Shown here: piece by piece, positions 31,702 through 41,494 of the stretch
Position numbering within the stretch: position 1 is the stretch's first letter
Layout: every line of letters begins with the position of its first letter
From: Aestuariivita sp.
Lineage (GTDB): Bacteria > Pseudomonadota > Alphaproteobacteria > Rhodobacterales > Rhodobacteraceae
Direction of reading: 5' to 3'
Assembly (NCBI GenBank): GCA_018401465.1
Contig: JAGYKE010000005.1
Coordinates: 1-64,000 of the forward strand
Length of the DNA: 64,000 bases
The notes under the pieces: generated by a model
Told to the model about the DNA's origin: nothing
The model's input: only the letters and a program-made list of their open reading frames with translations
The model's database searches: none
Position numbers and translations under genes: made by a program

Positions 31702-31962
31702 TCAGCCTTTCGCCGCGCGACGGGCCTGACGGACCGCGCGCTGTTCGGCGCGGCGGCGCGCATCGTCCGCCTGACGCGCGGCCTCAGCCGCGTCATGGAT
31801 GGGCGCGTCGTCGTCGGCAGGGCGTGCGGCAGGGCGGGGCTGCGGTGACTGCGTATTCCGGGCGAGATTGCTGACCCCATTGATGCCCGCATTGATCCCG
31901 GCATTCACCGCGCGGCGCATCACCACGCGCAGCGCCATGTTCAAGATCTGGTTCAGGTTCAT
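31702..31962 (-). CDS. Small conserved-looking hypothetical protein
   Basis: The 86-residue product starts MNLNQILNMALRVVMRRAVN, a short amphipathic or membrane-associating helix, then a Pro-rich linker and a very basic Arg/Ala tail (ARRRAEQRAVRQARRAAKG). It converges with the SABATH gene, stops being 1 bp apart. It lies upstream of nothing obvious in an operon. I recognise no family. Confidence 0.6.
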   Translation of the reverse strand: MNLNQILNMALRVVMRRAVNAGINAGINGVSNLARNTQSPQPRPAARPADDDAPIHDAAEAARQADDARRRAEQRAVRQARRAAKG

Positions 31963-32034
31963 CCTGTTTCCCTTTTCTCTGCTCTGGTCTGGCGCCTAGC
32001 ACCTAATCGTGAAGATTTCGGGGCACGGCGGGAT

Positions 32035-32691
32035 TTATTCCTCGAACATCTCTCCCTGATCGACGTCGATGGCGTCGTCTTCGGCATCACCCGCATCCCT
32101 GTCCGGCCCGCCGTCGGGCGGGGCCCGGTTGTCGAGCAGCCCCGCCGCCCGCAATTCCTTGAGACCGGGCAGATCGCGCGCGCTTTCCAGTCCGAAATGG
32201 TCAAGGAAAGTCTGCGTCACCACGAAGGTGACGGGCCGCCCCGGAGACATCTTGCGGCGGCCGAAGCGGATCCAGTCCATTTCCAGAAGCTGATCGACGG
32301 TGCCGCGGCTGACGCTGACGCCGCGGATTTCCTCGATCTCGGCGCGGGTGACGGGCTGGTGATAGGCGACGATGGCGAGCGTCTCGATCGCGGCGCGGCT
32401 GAGCTTGCGGGACTCGACCGTTTCCTTCTGCATGAGAAAGCCGAGATCGGGCGCGGTGCGCATCGCCCAGGCATCGCCCACGCGAACCACGTGCACGCCA
32501 CGGCCTTCATAGCGGCGGCGCAGATGGGCCATGGCCTCGGCCGGGTCGCTGCCATGGGGCATGCGCGCTTCCATCTCGCGCAGGGTGACGGGTTCGGCGC
32601 TGGCGAAGAGAATCGCCTCGACCATCCGTTCCTGTTCAGCGATGGGGGGGGCGTCGAAGAGGCTGTCTTTCAGCGGCGGTTCGGTCGTCAT
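32035..32691 (-). CDS. scpB: Segregation and condensation protein B
   Basis: The 218-residue product is ScpB, a winged-helix partner of the SMC-ScpA complex that organises chromosomes. It shows MVEAILFASAEPVTLREMEA, AWAMRTAPDLGF, LSRAAIETLAIVAYHQPVTR and IRGVSVSRGTVDQLLE, then a disordered acidic tail. It overlaps scpA by 4 bp. Confidence 0.96.
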   Translation of the reverse strand: MTTEPPLKDSLFDAPPIAEQERMVEAILFASAEPVTLREMEARMPHGSDPAEAMAHLRRRYEGRGVHVVRVGDAWAMRTAPDLGFLMQKETVESRKLSRAAIETLAIVAYHQPVTRAEIEEIRGVSVSRGTVDQLLEMDWIRFGRRKMSPGRPVTFVVTQTFLDHFGLESARDLPGLKELRAAGLLDNRAPPDGGPDRDAGDAEDDAIDVDQGEMFEE

Positions 32692-33476
32692 TGCGGCCTC
32701 CGGGGGCGCAGTTCGATCCGCGCGAAGGTATCGGACTGCCGCATTTCCAGCCGGCCTTCGCGCACCAGTTCGAGCGAGGCCGCGAAAGTCGAGGCGGTGG
32801 CGGAGCGGCGCCGCATGGGATCCGCCGCCCAGCCTTCGGGCAGATAGTTGGCAAGGTCGGTCCAGTCGGGGGTGTGACCCACCAGCCCGCGCAGCCGTTC
32901 AAGCGCCTGTTCCATCGTGAAGACTGCGTCGCGGTCCATCACGAAGGGGCGGAATTCGTCGCGGGTGCGGATGCGTGCATAGGCCTGCATGAGATCGAGA
33001 AGAGACGCGGAATAGCGCACCTGCCGCAGGCGGGCGACATCTTCGGGGATGCCGCGGGCAAAGACGTCGCGGCCCAGCCGATCGCGCGCCATGAGCCGGG
33101 CGGCGGCGTCGCGCATGGCCTGAAGCCGTTCGAGCTGGAAGGCGAGATGGGCGGCCAGCTCCTCGGCCGAGGGCCCCTCGTCGGTGGGATCGGGCGGGAG
33201 CAGGAGGCGCGACTTGAGAAAGGCGAGCCAGGCCGCCATGACGAGGTAATCCGCGGCGAGCTCGATGCGCAGCGCCTTGGCCCGTTCGACGAAGGCCAGG
33301 TATTGCTGCGCCAGCGCCAGGACCGAGATGCGGCGCAGATCAACCTTCTGCGTGCGCGACAGCGTGAGCAGCAGGTCGAGCGGGCCTTCGAACCCGTCGA
33401 CATCGACGATCAGCGCCTCGGCCGCAAGGCGGTCGGCGACGCTGGGGCGATCTTCCTCGAAACCGGTGTCAGACAT
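32688..33476 (-). CDS. scpA: Segregation and condensation protein A
   Basis: The 262-residue product is the kleisin ScpA: FEGPLDLLLTLSRTQKVDLR near the N-terminus, ADYLVMAAWLAFLKSRLLLP, and the C-terminal winged helix ATASTFAASLELVREGRLEM. The ATG at 33476 is chosen over an upstream start at 33530, which would overlap nagZ further. It overlaps both scpB and nagZ slightly, indicating one operon. Confidence 0.95.
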   Translation of the reverse strand: MSDTGFEEDRPSVADRLAAEALIVDVDGFEGPLDLLLTLSRTQKVDLRRISVLALAQQYLAFVERAKALRIELAADYLVMAAWLAFLKSRLLLPPDPTDEGPSAEELAAHLAFQLERLQAMRDAAARLMARDRLGRDVFARGIPEDVARLRQVRYSASLLDLMQAYARIRTRDEFRPFVMDRDAVFTMEQALERLRGLVGHTPDWTDLANYLPEGWAADPMRRRSATASTFAASLELVREGRLEMRQSDTFARIELRPRRPQ

Positions 33477-34476
33477 GGGCCCGTCCCGCGGTGAGGGCGG
33501 AAAGCTCGGCCTCGAACGCGGCAATGTCAATATCGTCCGGGTCGTGGCGGCAGGCGAGCGCGGCTTCGGCCCGGGCCTGCGCGGCGGGCGTCATGCGGCC
33601 TGCCCGCTCTGCCACGAGGGCGCGTTCGTCAAGGGGCGCGTTGCAGTGCAAGATCACGTCGCAACCCGCCGCGAGGGCCGCTTCGACCCGGTCGGGCAGC
33701 GGACTGGAGAGCGCCTTCATCCGCAGGTCGTCCGTCATCAGGAGACCGTCGAAGCCCATGGTCCGGCGGATATGGTCGATGACCGGGGCCGACAGCGTCG
33801 CGGGGGCGTCGTCGATGGCGGAATAGACGACATGCGCCGTCATCGCCATGGGAAGGTCGGCAAGGGCTGCGAAGGGGGCGAAGTCCTGCGCGACAAGGTC
33901 GGCCAGGGGTGCTGCGACGCGCGGCAGGTCGTAGTGGCTGTCGGCGGTGGCGCGGCCATGGCCGGGGATGTGCTTTATCACCGGCAGGACGCCCCCCGCC
34001 AGAAGCCCATCTGCCACGGCGCGGGCAAGTTCTGCCACGCGCACAGGGTCTTCGCCATAGCATCGGTTGCGCAGGAAGCCGTGGGTTTCGGGAAATGCGA
34101 TATCGGCCATCGGCGCGCAGTTGCTGTCGATCCCCAGATCGTGCAGTTCTGCCGCGATCAGGCGATAGCGCAGATACATCGCGCGCGCGGCCCCTGCCCC
34201 GGCCTGCGTCACATGGTCAAGCGGCACGGGCCAGTCCCGCCACAGGGGTGCGCGCAGGCGCTGCACGCGGCCACCTTCCTGATCGATGGTGACCATCGCA
34301 TCGCGCCCAACGGCTTCGCGAAGGTCACCCACAAGGGCGCGGACCTGATCGGGCGTGTCAATGTTGCGCGCGAACAGGATGAAACCAAAAGGATCGGCGT
34401 CGCGGAAGAAGGCCTTTTCCTCTGCGCTCAGGCGCAGGCCATCGGCGTCGAGTATGGTGGCACCGAAGGCCGTCAC
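33469..34476 (-). CDS. nagZ: Beta-N-acetylhexosaminidase NagZ
   Basis: The 335-residue product removes N-acetylglucosamine from peptidoglycan turnover fragments in the cytoplasm. GH3 signatures include [25 protein letters not shown], the [18 protein letters not shown] loop with catalytic His and Asp, and the nucleophile Asp in [13 protein letters not shown]. It starts at a GTG overlapping the stop of the upstream SPOR-domain frame (GTGA). Confidence 0.95.
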   Translation of the reverse strand: MTAFGATILDADGLRLSAEEKAFFRDADPFGFILFARNIDTPDQVRALVGDLREAVGRDAMVTIDQEGGRVQRLRAPLWRDWPVPLDHVTQAGAGAARAMYLRYRLIAAELHDLGIDSNCAPMADIAFPETHGFLRNRCYGEDPVRVAELARAVADGLLAGGVLPVIKHIPGHGRATADSHYDLPRVAAPLADLVAQDFAPFAALADLPMAMTAHVVYSAIDDAPATLSAPVIDHIRRTMGFDGLLMTDDLRMKALSSPLPDRVEAALAAGCDVILHCNAPLDERALVAERAGRMTPAAQARAEAALACRHDPDDIDIAAFEAELSALTAGRAHV

Positions 34477-35428
34477 CGCGTCACCACCGGGATGCAGTCG
34501 GCCCCTTCGGCCACCAGCGCCGAACAGAAGCGACGCGCGTCCGACAGATCGGTGAAGCCAAGCGCGCGCAGGCGATAGAAGGTGCGCCCGCCGCTGGAGG
34601 CTTGCTGGATGAGGCGGCGCTTGCCCGCGAGGTAGTCGCCGAAGCGGGCATTCAGCCTGTCCCATTCGGCGCGGGCGACGTCGGGCGTATCATAGGCGCC
34701 GAACTGGACGACGCGGGTGCCGACAGGGACGTCTTCGAGGGCAACGTCGATATCCACGGGCGCGCTTGCCGCGATGCCCCGGTCAGGCCCGCCCGCGGGC
34801 GCGACCCCTGTCGCGGCAGGGCGCGGGCGAGGACGCAGCGACCGCGCGAGGCCGGGCATATCGGCGGCAATGGCGGCTGGCGCGGCAGCCGCGGGAATGG
34901 CTGCGGGGTGACGTTTTCGAACACCAGCGGTGCGGGCTGGACGATGGGCCCCGCCCCGTCTTCGCGCGGCCCGACCAATTGGGCGATCAGGTCGTCGATC
35001 TCGGCCGACTGGGTGGGCGCAGGCGCGGCGTCTTGGGGGGCCGAGACCACGCGCGCAAGGTCAACGCGCGGCTGGTCTTCGCCGGTGAGATCCACCGGGC
35101 GCGGCGCAAGGATCAGCGTATCGGCGGGTGGTGCGGCGGTGCCATCGGCGGCCACGGCATTGACGGCAAGGCCCTGATGGTCGGCGGCGTCGCCACCGGG
35201 GTTTTCCGGCTGGACGCGCATCGGACCTTCCAGCGCGCGCACGACGGGGATGCCGGTGACGTCGCGCACGAGAAGCTTGTAGCCCCAAATCGCGACTCCG
35301 ATCACAAGGCCCAGCGATATCGCCGCCCCGATCAGGTTCGTCGCGACGCGCAGCGTGCCGCCGAGATCATCCCGGGGCACACCATATGCCCGGTCTGCCA
35401 CGTCCTGCGTGTCATAGGTATCTGCCAT
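34473..35428 (-). pseudogene. SPOR-domain protein gene with a -1 frameshift
   Basis: Two overlapping frames make one SPOR-domain protein. The N-terminal part, from the ATG at 35428, has a cytoplasmic start (MADTYDTQDVADRAYGVPRD), one membrane segment (NLIGAAISLGLVIGVAIWGY) and a Pro/Ala-rich periplasmic linker up to FENVTPQP. The frame then runs into nonsense, while the C-terminal SPOR domain ([20 protein letters not shown] to ADCIPVVTR) continues in another frame from about 34900. The loss of one base near 34895-34905, where PQP should be followed by IPAAAAPAA, explains it. SPOR proteins bind denuded septal glycan. It could equally be a sequencing error. Confidence 0.82.
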
Positions 35429-35516
35429 GTCCGCCTCGCTGCCCGATCCGCGCCAACTGGGCGCGCCCGGAAGTCTTGTTCTGCCTCGGTCTTCCGGCGA
35501 CGGGTGCGGGTTTGCC

Positions 35517-37259
35517 CTACATCTCGCGTGCCGGAGCCACGCCCAAGATACCAAGACCTGCGGAAATCACAACGGAAACGGCCCGTGCAAGGGCGATTTT
35601 CGCCTGACTTGTGGCGATATCGCCGTCCTGAAGAAAGCGAAGCGAGGCATCTTCGTTGCCGCGGTTCCAGAGCGAGTGGAAATCGCCCGCCAGTTCGTTG
35701 AGATAGAAGGCCACGCGATGGGGTTCGTTGCCCCGCGCCGCGATCTCGACCAGACGCGGCCATTCGGCCAGCTTGCGCAGGACGGTCAGTTCGGCGTCGT
35801 GCGACAGCCGGGTCAGATCGGCTGCCGCGAGCGTCATATCGCTGACGTCGATGCCCGCCTCGCCCGCGCGGCGCAGAACGCTTTGCACGCGGGCATGGGC
35901 ATACTGGACGTAGAAGACCGGGTTCTCGCGGCTTTGTTCGAGCACCTTGTCGAAATCGAAGTCGAGCGGCGCGTCGTTCTTGCGCGTCAGCATGACGAAG
36001 CGGGTCACGTCGGGGCCGACCTGTTCGACCAGATCGCGCAGCATGACGAAATTGCCCGCGCGTTTGGACATCTTGAAGGGTTCGCCGTTCTTGAACAGCT
36101 TCACAAGCTGCATGAGCTTGATGTCCACCGACACGCGGCCATCCGACAGCGCGCTGACGGCGGCCTTCATCCGCTTGACATAGCCGCCATGGTCGGCGCC
36201 GAAGACGTCGATCAGCGCATCGAAGCCGCGGGTGATCTTGTCATAGTGATAGGCGATGTCCGGAGCGAAATAGGTCCAGCTGCCGTCCGACTTCTTCACC
36301 GGGCGGTCCACGTCATCGCCATGGGCGGTGGATCGGAAAAGGGTCTGTTCGCGCGGCTCCCAATCCTCGGGCGTCTTGCCCTTTGGGGGTTCCAGCACGC
36401 CTTCATAGATCAGCCCCTTGGACTGGAGATGCGCGAGCGCGGCCTCGATCCGACCCGTGCCGTAGAGCGATTTTTCCGAATAGAAGACATCCATCTTCAC
36501 GCCGAGCGCGGCCAGATCGCTGCGGATCAGCTCCATCATCGCATCGGTGGCGAAGTCGCGGATGGGTTCGAGCCAGTCTTCCTCGGGCGCACCGATCCAG
36601 CGGTCGCCCACCTTGTCCTTGAGCGCCTGCCCGACGTCGATCAGGTAGTCACCGGGATAGGTGCCGTCCTCGAAGGCGACCTCCTGACCATGCGCTTCTA
36701 GATAGCGCAGATAGACCGACCGGGCGAGAACGTCGACCTGCGCGCCGCCGTCGTTGATGTAGTATTCGCGCGTCACGTCATAGCCCGCATAGGCCAGCAG
36801 GCTGGCCAGCGCGTCGCCGAAGACGGCGCCGCGGGTATGGCCCACATGAAGCGGGCCGGTGGGGTTGGCGCTGACATATTCGACATTGACGCGGCTTCCC
36901 TGCCCCATGTCGGAGCGTCCGAAACCGGTGCCTTCCGCCAGCACGCGCCGCGCGATCCCCTGCCAGACGGCGGGTGCAAGGCGCAGGTTGATGAAACCGG
37001 GGCCTGCCACCGTGGCTTCACTGATGCGCGGATCGGCTGTCAGCAACGGCACCAGCGCATCGGCGATGTCGCGCGGTTTCAGCTTTGCGGGGCCGGCCAG
37101 CACCATGGCGGCGTTGGTGGCCATGTCGCCATGCGCGGCGTCGCGCGGCGGCTCGACCGCCACGTTCGCGGTGTCGAGACCGGCGGGCAGCGCGCCGTCG
37201 GCGACCATCCGGTCAAGCGCGTCGATGACAAGCACGCGGATATCGGCGAAGAGGTTCAT
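35517..37259 (-). CDS. argS: Arginyl-tRNA synthetase
   Basis: The 580-residue product is a class I synthetase with the HIGH-type motif in [15 protein letters not shown] (about residue 125), the KMSKS-type motif [10 protein letters not shown] (about 360), the N-terminal additional domain and the C-terminal anticodon-binding helices ([20 protein letters not shown]). The ATG at 37259 gives the expected [18 protein letters not shown]. It lies 88 bp upstream of the SPOR gene and 50 bp downstream of dgt, a likely operon. Confidence 0.98.
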   Translation of the reverse strand: MNLFADIRVLVIDALDRMVADGALPAGLDTANVAVEPPRDAAHGDMATNAAMVLAGPAKLKPRDIADALVPLLTADPRISEATVAGPGFINLRLAPAVWQGIARRVLAEGTGFGRSDMGQGSRVNVEYVSANPTGPLHVGHTRGAVFGDALASLLAYAGYDVTREYYINDGGAQVDVLARSVYLRYLEAHGQEVAFEDGTYPGDYLIDVGQALKDKVGDRWIGAPEEDWLEPIRDFATDAMMELIRSDLAALGVKMDVFYSEKSLYGTGRIEAALAHLQSKGLIYEGVLEPPKGKTPEDWEPREQTLFRSTAHGDDVDRPVKKSDGSWTYFAPDIAYHYDKITRGFDALIDVFGADHGGYVKRMKAAVSALSDGRVSVDIKLMQLVKLFKNGEPFKMSKRAGNFVMLRDLVEQVGPDVTRFVMLTRKNDAPLDFDFDKVLEQSRENPVFYVQYAHARVQSVLRRAGEAGIDVSDMTLAAADLTRLSHDAELTVLRKLAEWPRLVEIAARGNEPHRVAFYLNELAGDFHSLWNRGNEDASLRFLQDGDIATSQAKIALARAVSVVISAGLGILGVAPAREM

Positions 37260-37309
37260 GTGTCTGTCCTGATGGTGTCCGCGCGGGTTTATCAGCCCTG
37301 CGGCGCAGG

Positions 37310-38467
37310 TCAACGGGGCGCGGGATCGCCCCCGCCCACCAGCCGCGCATGGCTTTGCAAGGCGAAGCGGTCGGTCATCCCCGAGATGTAGTCGCACACG
37401 ATACGGGCGAGCGCGGTTTCATCCTCGGCCTCTTCCACATCCTTGCGCCATTGTTTGGGCAATTCGCCCGGATGGGTCATGTAGAAGGGAAACAGATCAT
37501 GCACGACCTGCGTGACCTGCGCGCGCATCTCGACCACCGAGGGCGCGCGGTACATCCGCTGGAACAGGAAGTCGCGGATCACCTTTAGATCGGCGAAGAC
37601 CGGGTCGGAAAAGCGGATCAGCGGTCGCCCTGCGCGGCGGATGTCGTCGGGTGCGGCCGGGTCGATGTCGGCGAGCCGCGCGCGGGCGTCGCTGATCACA
37701 TCCTCGACCAGGATGCCGAAGAAGCGGCGCAGCGCCTCGTGGCGGCGGCGGTAGTAGTTCAACCCGGGATAAAGGCGGTCGACCTCGGCGAAGGTGTCGC
37801 GCAGAATCGGCAGGTCGGCCAGTTCATCGGTCGAGAACAGCTCGGCCCGCAGCCCGTCATGCAGATCGTGGTGGTTGTAGGCCACGTCATCGGCGATGGC
37901 GGCAACCTGCGCCTCGCCCGCCGCATATGTGTCGAGTTCGAGATCGTGCATCGCGTTGTAATCCGCAAGCGCCCAGGGGATGTCGCCCGTCACCGGACCG
38001 TTATGCTTGGCGATGCCTTCCAGCGTCTCCCATGTCAGGTTCAGGCCGTCGAAGCTCGCGTAATGGCGTTCGAGATGGGTGACGATGCGGATCGCCTGCG
38101 CGTTGTGGTCGAACCCGCCATAGGGCGCCATCAGGATGTGCAGCGCGTCTTCGCCGGTGTGGCCAAAGGGGGGATGGCCCAGGTCATGGGCCAGCGCCAC
38201 CGCCTCGGTCAGTTCCTGATTGAACCCCAGCGCACCCGCGATGGTGCGCGCGACCTGAGCAACCTCGATCGAATGGGTGAGCCGCGTGCGGTAGTAATCG
38301 CCTTCATGTTCGATGAAGACCTGCGTCTTGTGCTTGAGCCGCCGGAAGGCGCTGGCATGAATGATGCGGTCACGGTCCCGCTGGAAGCAGGAGCGGAAGC
38401 TCGATTCCTCTTCCCGCAGGCGTCGTCCGCGGCTTTGCGCGGGATCGCAGGCGTAAGGCGCGCGCAT
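37310..38467 (-). CDS. dgt: dGTP triphosphohydrolase-like protein
   Basis: The 385-residue product is an HD-domain deoxynucleotide triphosphohydrolase: [55 protein letters not shown] (metal-binding His-Asp) and [13 protein letters not shown]. These enzymes release tripolyphosphate from dNTPs. The ATG at 38467 is used; it is divergent from erpA across about 80 bp. The nucleotide preference is not certain. Confidence 0.93.
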   Translation of the reverse strand: MRAPYACDPAQSRGRRLREEESSFRSCFQRDRDRIIHASAFRRLKHKTQVFIEHEGDYYRTRLTHSIEVAQVARTIAGALGFNQELTEAVALAHDLGHPPFGHTGEDALHILMAPYGGFDHNAQAIRIVTHLERHYASFDGLNLTWETLEGIAKHNGPVTGDIPWALADYNAMHDLELDTYAAGEAQVAAIADDVAYNHHDLHDGLRAELFSTDELADLPILRDTFAEVDRLYPGLNYYRRRHEALRRFFGILVEDVISDARARLADIDPAAPDDIRRAGRPLIRFSDPVFADLKVIRDFLFQRMYRAPSVVEMRAQVTQVVHDLFPFYMTHPGELPKQWRKDVEEAEDETALARIVCDYISGMTDRFALQSHARLVGGGDPAPR

Positions 38468-38546
38468 CGCGTCTGTCCCGTCCTTGAGTTGGGGTTGCCT
38501 GCCCTCTATATTGTGATGGAAGCAAGATGAAAACCTGTGGTGTCCC

Positions 38547-38870
38547 ATGCAACTGCCCCCCAAGGTGACCGAACGCGCCTTCGCCCGGCTGGCCGAAATC
38601 GGCGCGGCCGAACAGGGCCAGGCCCTGCGCGTCGCGGTGGACGGCGGCGGATGTTCGGGGTTCCAGTACGACATCGCGCTCGACGCGCCGAAGGATGACG
38701 ATCTGGTGCTGGAAGGCGCCGGTCAGAAGGTGGTGGTCGATTCCGTGTCGCTGCCGTTTCTGGAAAATGCCGTGATCGATTTCAGCGACGAACTGATCGG
38801 CGCGCGCTTCGTCATCAACAACCCCAACGCCACCAGCTCCTGCGGTTGCGGGACGTCGTTTTCGATGTGA
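38547..38870 (+). CDS. erpA: HesB/IscA-type iron-sulfur insertion protein
   Basis: The 107-residue product is an A-type iron-sulfur carrier: VAVDGGGCSGFQYDIAL (first Cys), then ARFVINNPNATSSCGCGTSFSM with the terminal Cys-Gly-Cys. ErpA-type proteins deliver clusters to apoproteins. Its stop abuts the convergent EamA gene stop (38870/38871). Confidence 0.93.
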   Translation: MQLPPKVTERAFARLAEIGAAEQGQALRVAVDGGGCSGFQYDIALDAPKDDDLVLEGAGQKVVVDSVSLPFLENAVIDFSDELIGARFVINNPNATSSCGCGTSFSM

Positions 38871-39800
38871 TCAGGGATCGGTCTGCGGACCGGGCGGCAG
38901 CCCTCCGGAGACGGTGGTCAGCGAACGGTCCCAGACCATGAAGATGCCCGAGCCGATCACGATCGTCGCTCCAAGGATTGTGGCGGCCTGCGGCACCTCT
39001 CCGAAGAAAACGATTCCGATGGCGATCATCCAGACGAATTGCAGGTTGAGAAGCGGCACCACAACATAGGCTGCCATCAGTCGCAGGGCGATCACCAACA
39101 GGAAGCGCGCCGCGAACAGCAGGGCTGCATAGGCCAGAACAAGACCGAGATCGGCGGCCGTCATCGGCTTCCAGACGAAAGGCAGCGCCGCAGCCATCGC
39201 GAGGCCAAGCGCGAGGTTCGGCCAGAAGACCTGCGCCAGCGTGGCCGTCCCAGACCGCGCGATGAGCCGCGCGAGCACCATCGACGCGGTCCCCGTGACC
39301 GCGCCCGCGAAGGCCCAGAGATGGCCGGCCCCGGCCGTGGCGGGACCTGACGGCAGCAGGCAGAGCACGCCCACGAACCCCGCCGCCAGCGCAAGCCACG
39401 CCGCCGGACGCACGGGTTCCCCGAGCACCGGCCCCGACATCAGGCCCGCGAAGATCGGCATGATCCCGATGAAGACGAAGACATCCGCAAAGGGCAGAAG
39501 CCGGAAGGCCTGAAAGAAGGCGATTGTGGCCAGCACGGTCAACACGGCACGCGCTGCCATCGCTCCGCGTGCCGGTGTCGAAAGGGCCCCACCGCCGGAC
39601 AGACTGGCGCAGACCACACTGATCGCGGCGACCAGCAGCCCGGAAATGGCGAAAAGCTGTGGCGCGGCATAGGCCGTGGCGATCAGCTTGGTGATCCCGT
39701 CCGCCGCCGAAATGAGCCCGGTATAAAGCGCGATCAGACCCAGACCGATCCATCCCACGGGGCGCGAAACCGACAGAACGCTTTGGGGTCTGGAAATCAC
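38871..39800 (-). CDS. EamA-type (DMT) permease, last gene of repeat-peptide operon
   Basis: The 309-residue product has about ten membrane segments in two EamA repeats (for example WIGLGLIALYTGLISAADGI, FAGAVTGTASMVLARLI, PLLNLQFVWMIAIGIVFFGE). It belongs to the drug/metabolite transporter superfamily, which exports small molecules and amino acids. The GTG at 39800 has a perfect AGGAGG seven bases upstream and overlaps the preceding gene stop by 4 bp (GTGA), so it is translationally coupled to it. Within this operon it may export a product of the repeat peptide, but the substrate is unknown. Confidence 0.88.
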   Translation of the reverse strand: MISRPQSVLSVSRPVGWIGLGLIALYTGLISAADGITKLIATAYAAPQLFAISGLLVAAISVVCASLSGGGALSTPARGAMAARAVLTVLATIAFFQAFRLLPFADVFVFIGIMPIFAGLMSGPVLGEPVRPAAWLALAAGFVGVLCLLPSGPATAGAGHLWAFAGAVTGTASMVLARLIARSGTATLAQVFWPNLALGLAMAAALPFVWKPMTAADLGLVLAYAALLFAARFLLVIALRLMAAYVVVPLLNLQFVWMIAIGIVFFGEVPQAATILGATIVIGSGIFMVWDRSLTTVSGGLPPGPQTDP

Positions 39801-40888
39801 ACGACCGCCTCCTTGACGGGGACAGCATGGCACATGGCGCGAGAAAAGTCATGAAAAAACACGTCAAAGTTGTTAACGCTTTTCTCGGCGGCGCAAAGCA
39901 CATCCTGACCGGGAAAATCCAGCGCGCCCGAGACGGTGTCGCGCATCGCTTCCCAGTCGCCCGAACGGCGCGGGCCAAGACGGAAGATCGCCTCGGACAT
40001 GGCGCGCAGCGGGCCACGGGCCTGCGGCCGGCGGGCGAAGACCGCGCGATTCGCACCTGGCGCTGCGCTGAAAGCTGCCTGCCCCCGGATTGCCCGGTGC
40101 CAGTTGATGACGAAGTAGTCGTGATAGCCGTCTTGCACATGTGCCGCGGGATCTTCGAGGATGTCGAAGGCGTCGGCATCGCGCTCGATCCAGTCTTCCC
40201 ATGCGGGCGGGGGCGTGCGGCCGGCGAAACGCAGGGCGATGCAGACTTCGGCCAGGAGATCGGCGTTCTGATCGAGAAAGGCCAGAATGCCCGCGAAAAT
40301 CAGCGAGGTGAACGCCGCCTCGGGCAGATCGGGATCACGCCGTCCGTATTCACTGAGATAGAAGAAGACGTGGGTCAGTTCATAGGCCGCCTTCTTGTTG
40401 GGCAGCGCAAAGGTCCCCGGGCGCGCGGCGAAGCGGCGCAGCCGGTCGGCGAGACTTTCGTCCCAGGCCAGCGCGGCATGGCCGCGCCGCGCCATCAGGC
40501 GCCGCGCCTCGGCGCGCTGGAGGTCGGAGAGTTCCGCCTCGGCCAGACCCTTTTCGGCGGCAAAGGAGACGAGCCGTTCGCCCAGATCGCCCGGCAGGCC
40601 CAGATCCTCGAGATCAAGCGCGATGCTCAGCAGGAACCGGTAATACTGCGGAAAGAAGACCAGCCTGTCCCAGACCTGTTCATAGAAGGCCAGGTAGGGA
40701 TCGAGCCCGGCATCGAGCAGCGCCAGCCCGGACGTTTCCAGAATGTTAAGGAATTCGGCGTTTTCCTTGAGCCAGAAGACGTCGTCCCCGAAACGGCGTT
40801 TTTCGCAAAAGCACACGGCCAGCGCCGCAAGCCGCGCATCCAGCGGGCGATGGCGGGGCGGGAATGTGAGGGCGATGACGTTGGACAT
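39797..40888 (-). CDS. Unknown 363-residue protein of repeat-peptide operon
   Basis: The product is rich in helices and aromatic residues, with AVCFCEKRRFGDDVFWLKEN near the N-terminus, FFPQYYRFLLSIALDLEDL, AAYELTHVFFYLSEYGRRD and GYHDYFVINWHRAIRGQAAF. I recall a domain of unknown function (possibly DUF6902) with this look in Rhodobacterales but cannot confirm it. The pattern ELTHVFFYLSEYG with several His residues would suit a helical metal or cofactor site. It sits between the ITSC repeat peptide (65 bp upstream) and the EamA gene (4-bp overlap), so it is the candidate tailoring or partner protein. Confidence 0.75.
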   Translation of the reverse strand: MSNVIALTFPPRHRPLDARLAALAVCFCEKRRFGDDVFWLKENAEFLNILETSGLALLDAGLDPYLAFYEQVWDRLVFFPQYYRFLLSIALDLEDLGLPGDLGERLVSFAAEKGLAEAELSDLQRAEARRLMARRGHAALAWDESLADRLRRFAARPGTFALPNKKAAYELTHVFFYLSEYGRRDPDLPEAAFTSLIFAGILAFLDQNADLLAEVCIALRFAGRTPPPAWEDWIERDADAFDILEDPAAHVQDGYHDYFVINWHRAIRGQAAFSAAPGANRAVFARRPQARGPLRAMSEAIFRLGPRRSGDWEAMRDTVSGALDFPGQDVLCAAEKSVNNFDVFFHDFSRAMCHAVPVKEAVV

Positions 40889-40952
40889 CTTTCATCTCTG
40901 GCAAGGATGGGCGGGGGGTGCGGCGGCGCGGCGGCCGCCGACCCCTCCGGTC

Positions 40953-41309
40953 TCAGCAGCTGGTGATGAACTGGCGCACGTTGTCGCCCGCCAGCGTGTC
41001 GGTGGCCACTTCGGGCCCGCAGCTCGTGATGAACAGCGCGGTGCCCTCTCCGTCACGGATATCCGAGGCCTGCGACGGTGCGCAGCTCGTGATGAACAGA
41101 GCCGTGCCTTCGCCCCGCGTCATGTCCGAGGCGACGGTCGGCGCGCAGCTGGTGATGTAAAGCGCGGTCGCATCGCCGTTCAGGGCGCTGGTGTCCGTGT
41201 CGGGGCCGCAGCTGGTGATGAAAAGGCCGGTATCCTCACCTGCAAAGAGGCCTGCGTCGGCGCGGTATGCGGGTGCGAAAGCGGTTTCGAACTTGGGTTG
41301 AGCGGTCAT
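40953..41309 (-). CDS. ITSC repeat peptide (candidate multi-core precursor)
   Basis: The 118-residue product has a 24-residue leader-like start (MTAQPKFETAFAPAYRADAG) followed by five ITSC motifs at residues 31-34, 52-55, 73-76, 94-97 and 115-118. The spacing is exactly 21 residues, the motifs are preceded by Leu, Tyr or Gln and an aromatic (LFITSC, LYITSC, QFITSC), the first four are followed by Gly-Pro or Ala-Pro, and the protein ends on the last Cys. Linkers are acidic (GEGTA, GDATA). The ATG at 41309 follows GGAGAG. I recall a DUF family of this kind (possibly DUF6749) but am not sure. A precursor role is inference from the repeats and context. Confidence 0.72.
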   Translation of the reverse strand: MTAQPKFETAFAPAYRADAGLFAGEDTGLFITSCGPDTDTSALNGDATALYITSCAPTVASDMTRGEGTALFITSCAPSQASDIRDGEGTALFITSCGPEVATDTLAGDNVRQFITSC

Positions 41310-41409
41310 AGCATCTCTCCATGCTTGGGGTTGAAGTGCCCCTTCACGCTGCAATTTATACGGGAATTTTAGCAAATGCTTTCTATCTAGAGGTGTTTTT
41401 ACCCGAAAG

Positions 41410-41418
41410 TTATCCACA
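41410..41418 (+). promoter_or_regulatory. Perfect DnaA box (TTATCCACA)
   Basis: The nonamer matches the DnaA consensus exactly. A second copy in the same orientation begins 76 bp downstream. Confidence 0.6.
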
Positions 41419-41485
41419 GAAGGAGCGCCGACCAAGGCGAGGGACGCGCATGCGATCCCGTTCGATCTGGTGTCGAAAAAAAAAT

Positions 41486-41494
41486 TTATCCACA
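41486..41494 (+). promoter_or_regulatory. Perfect DnaA box (TTATCCACA)
   Basis: This is the second exact DnaA consensus nonamer in the AT-rich intergenic region, directly after a run of A residues. Confidence 0.6.
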
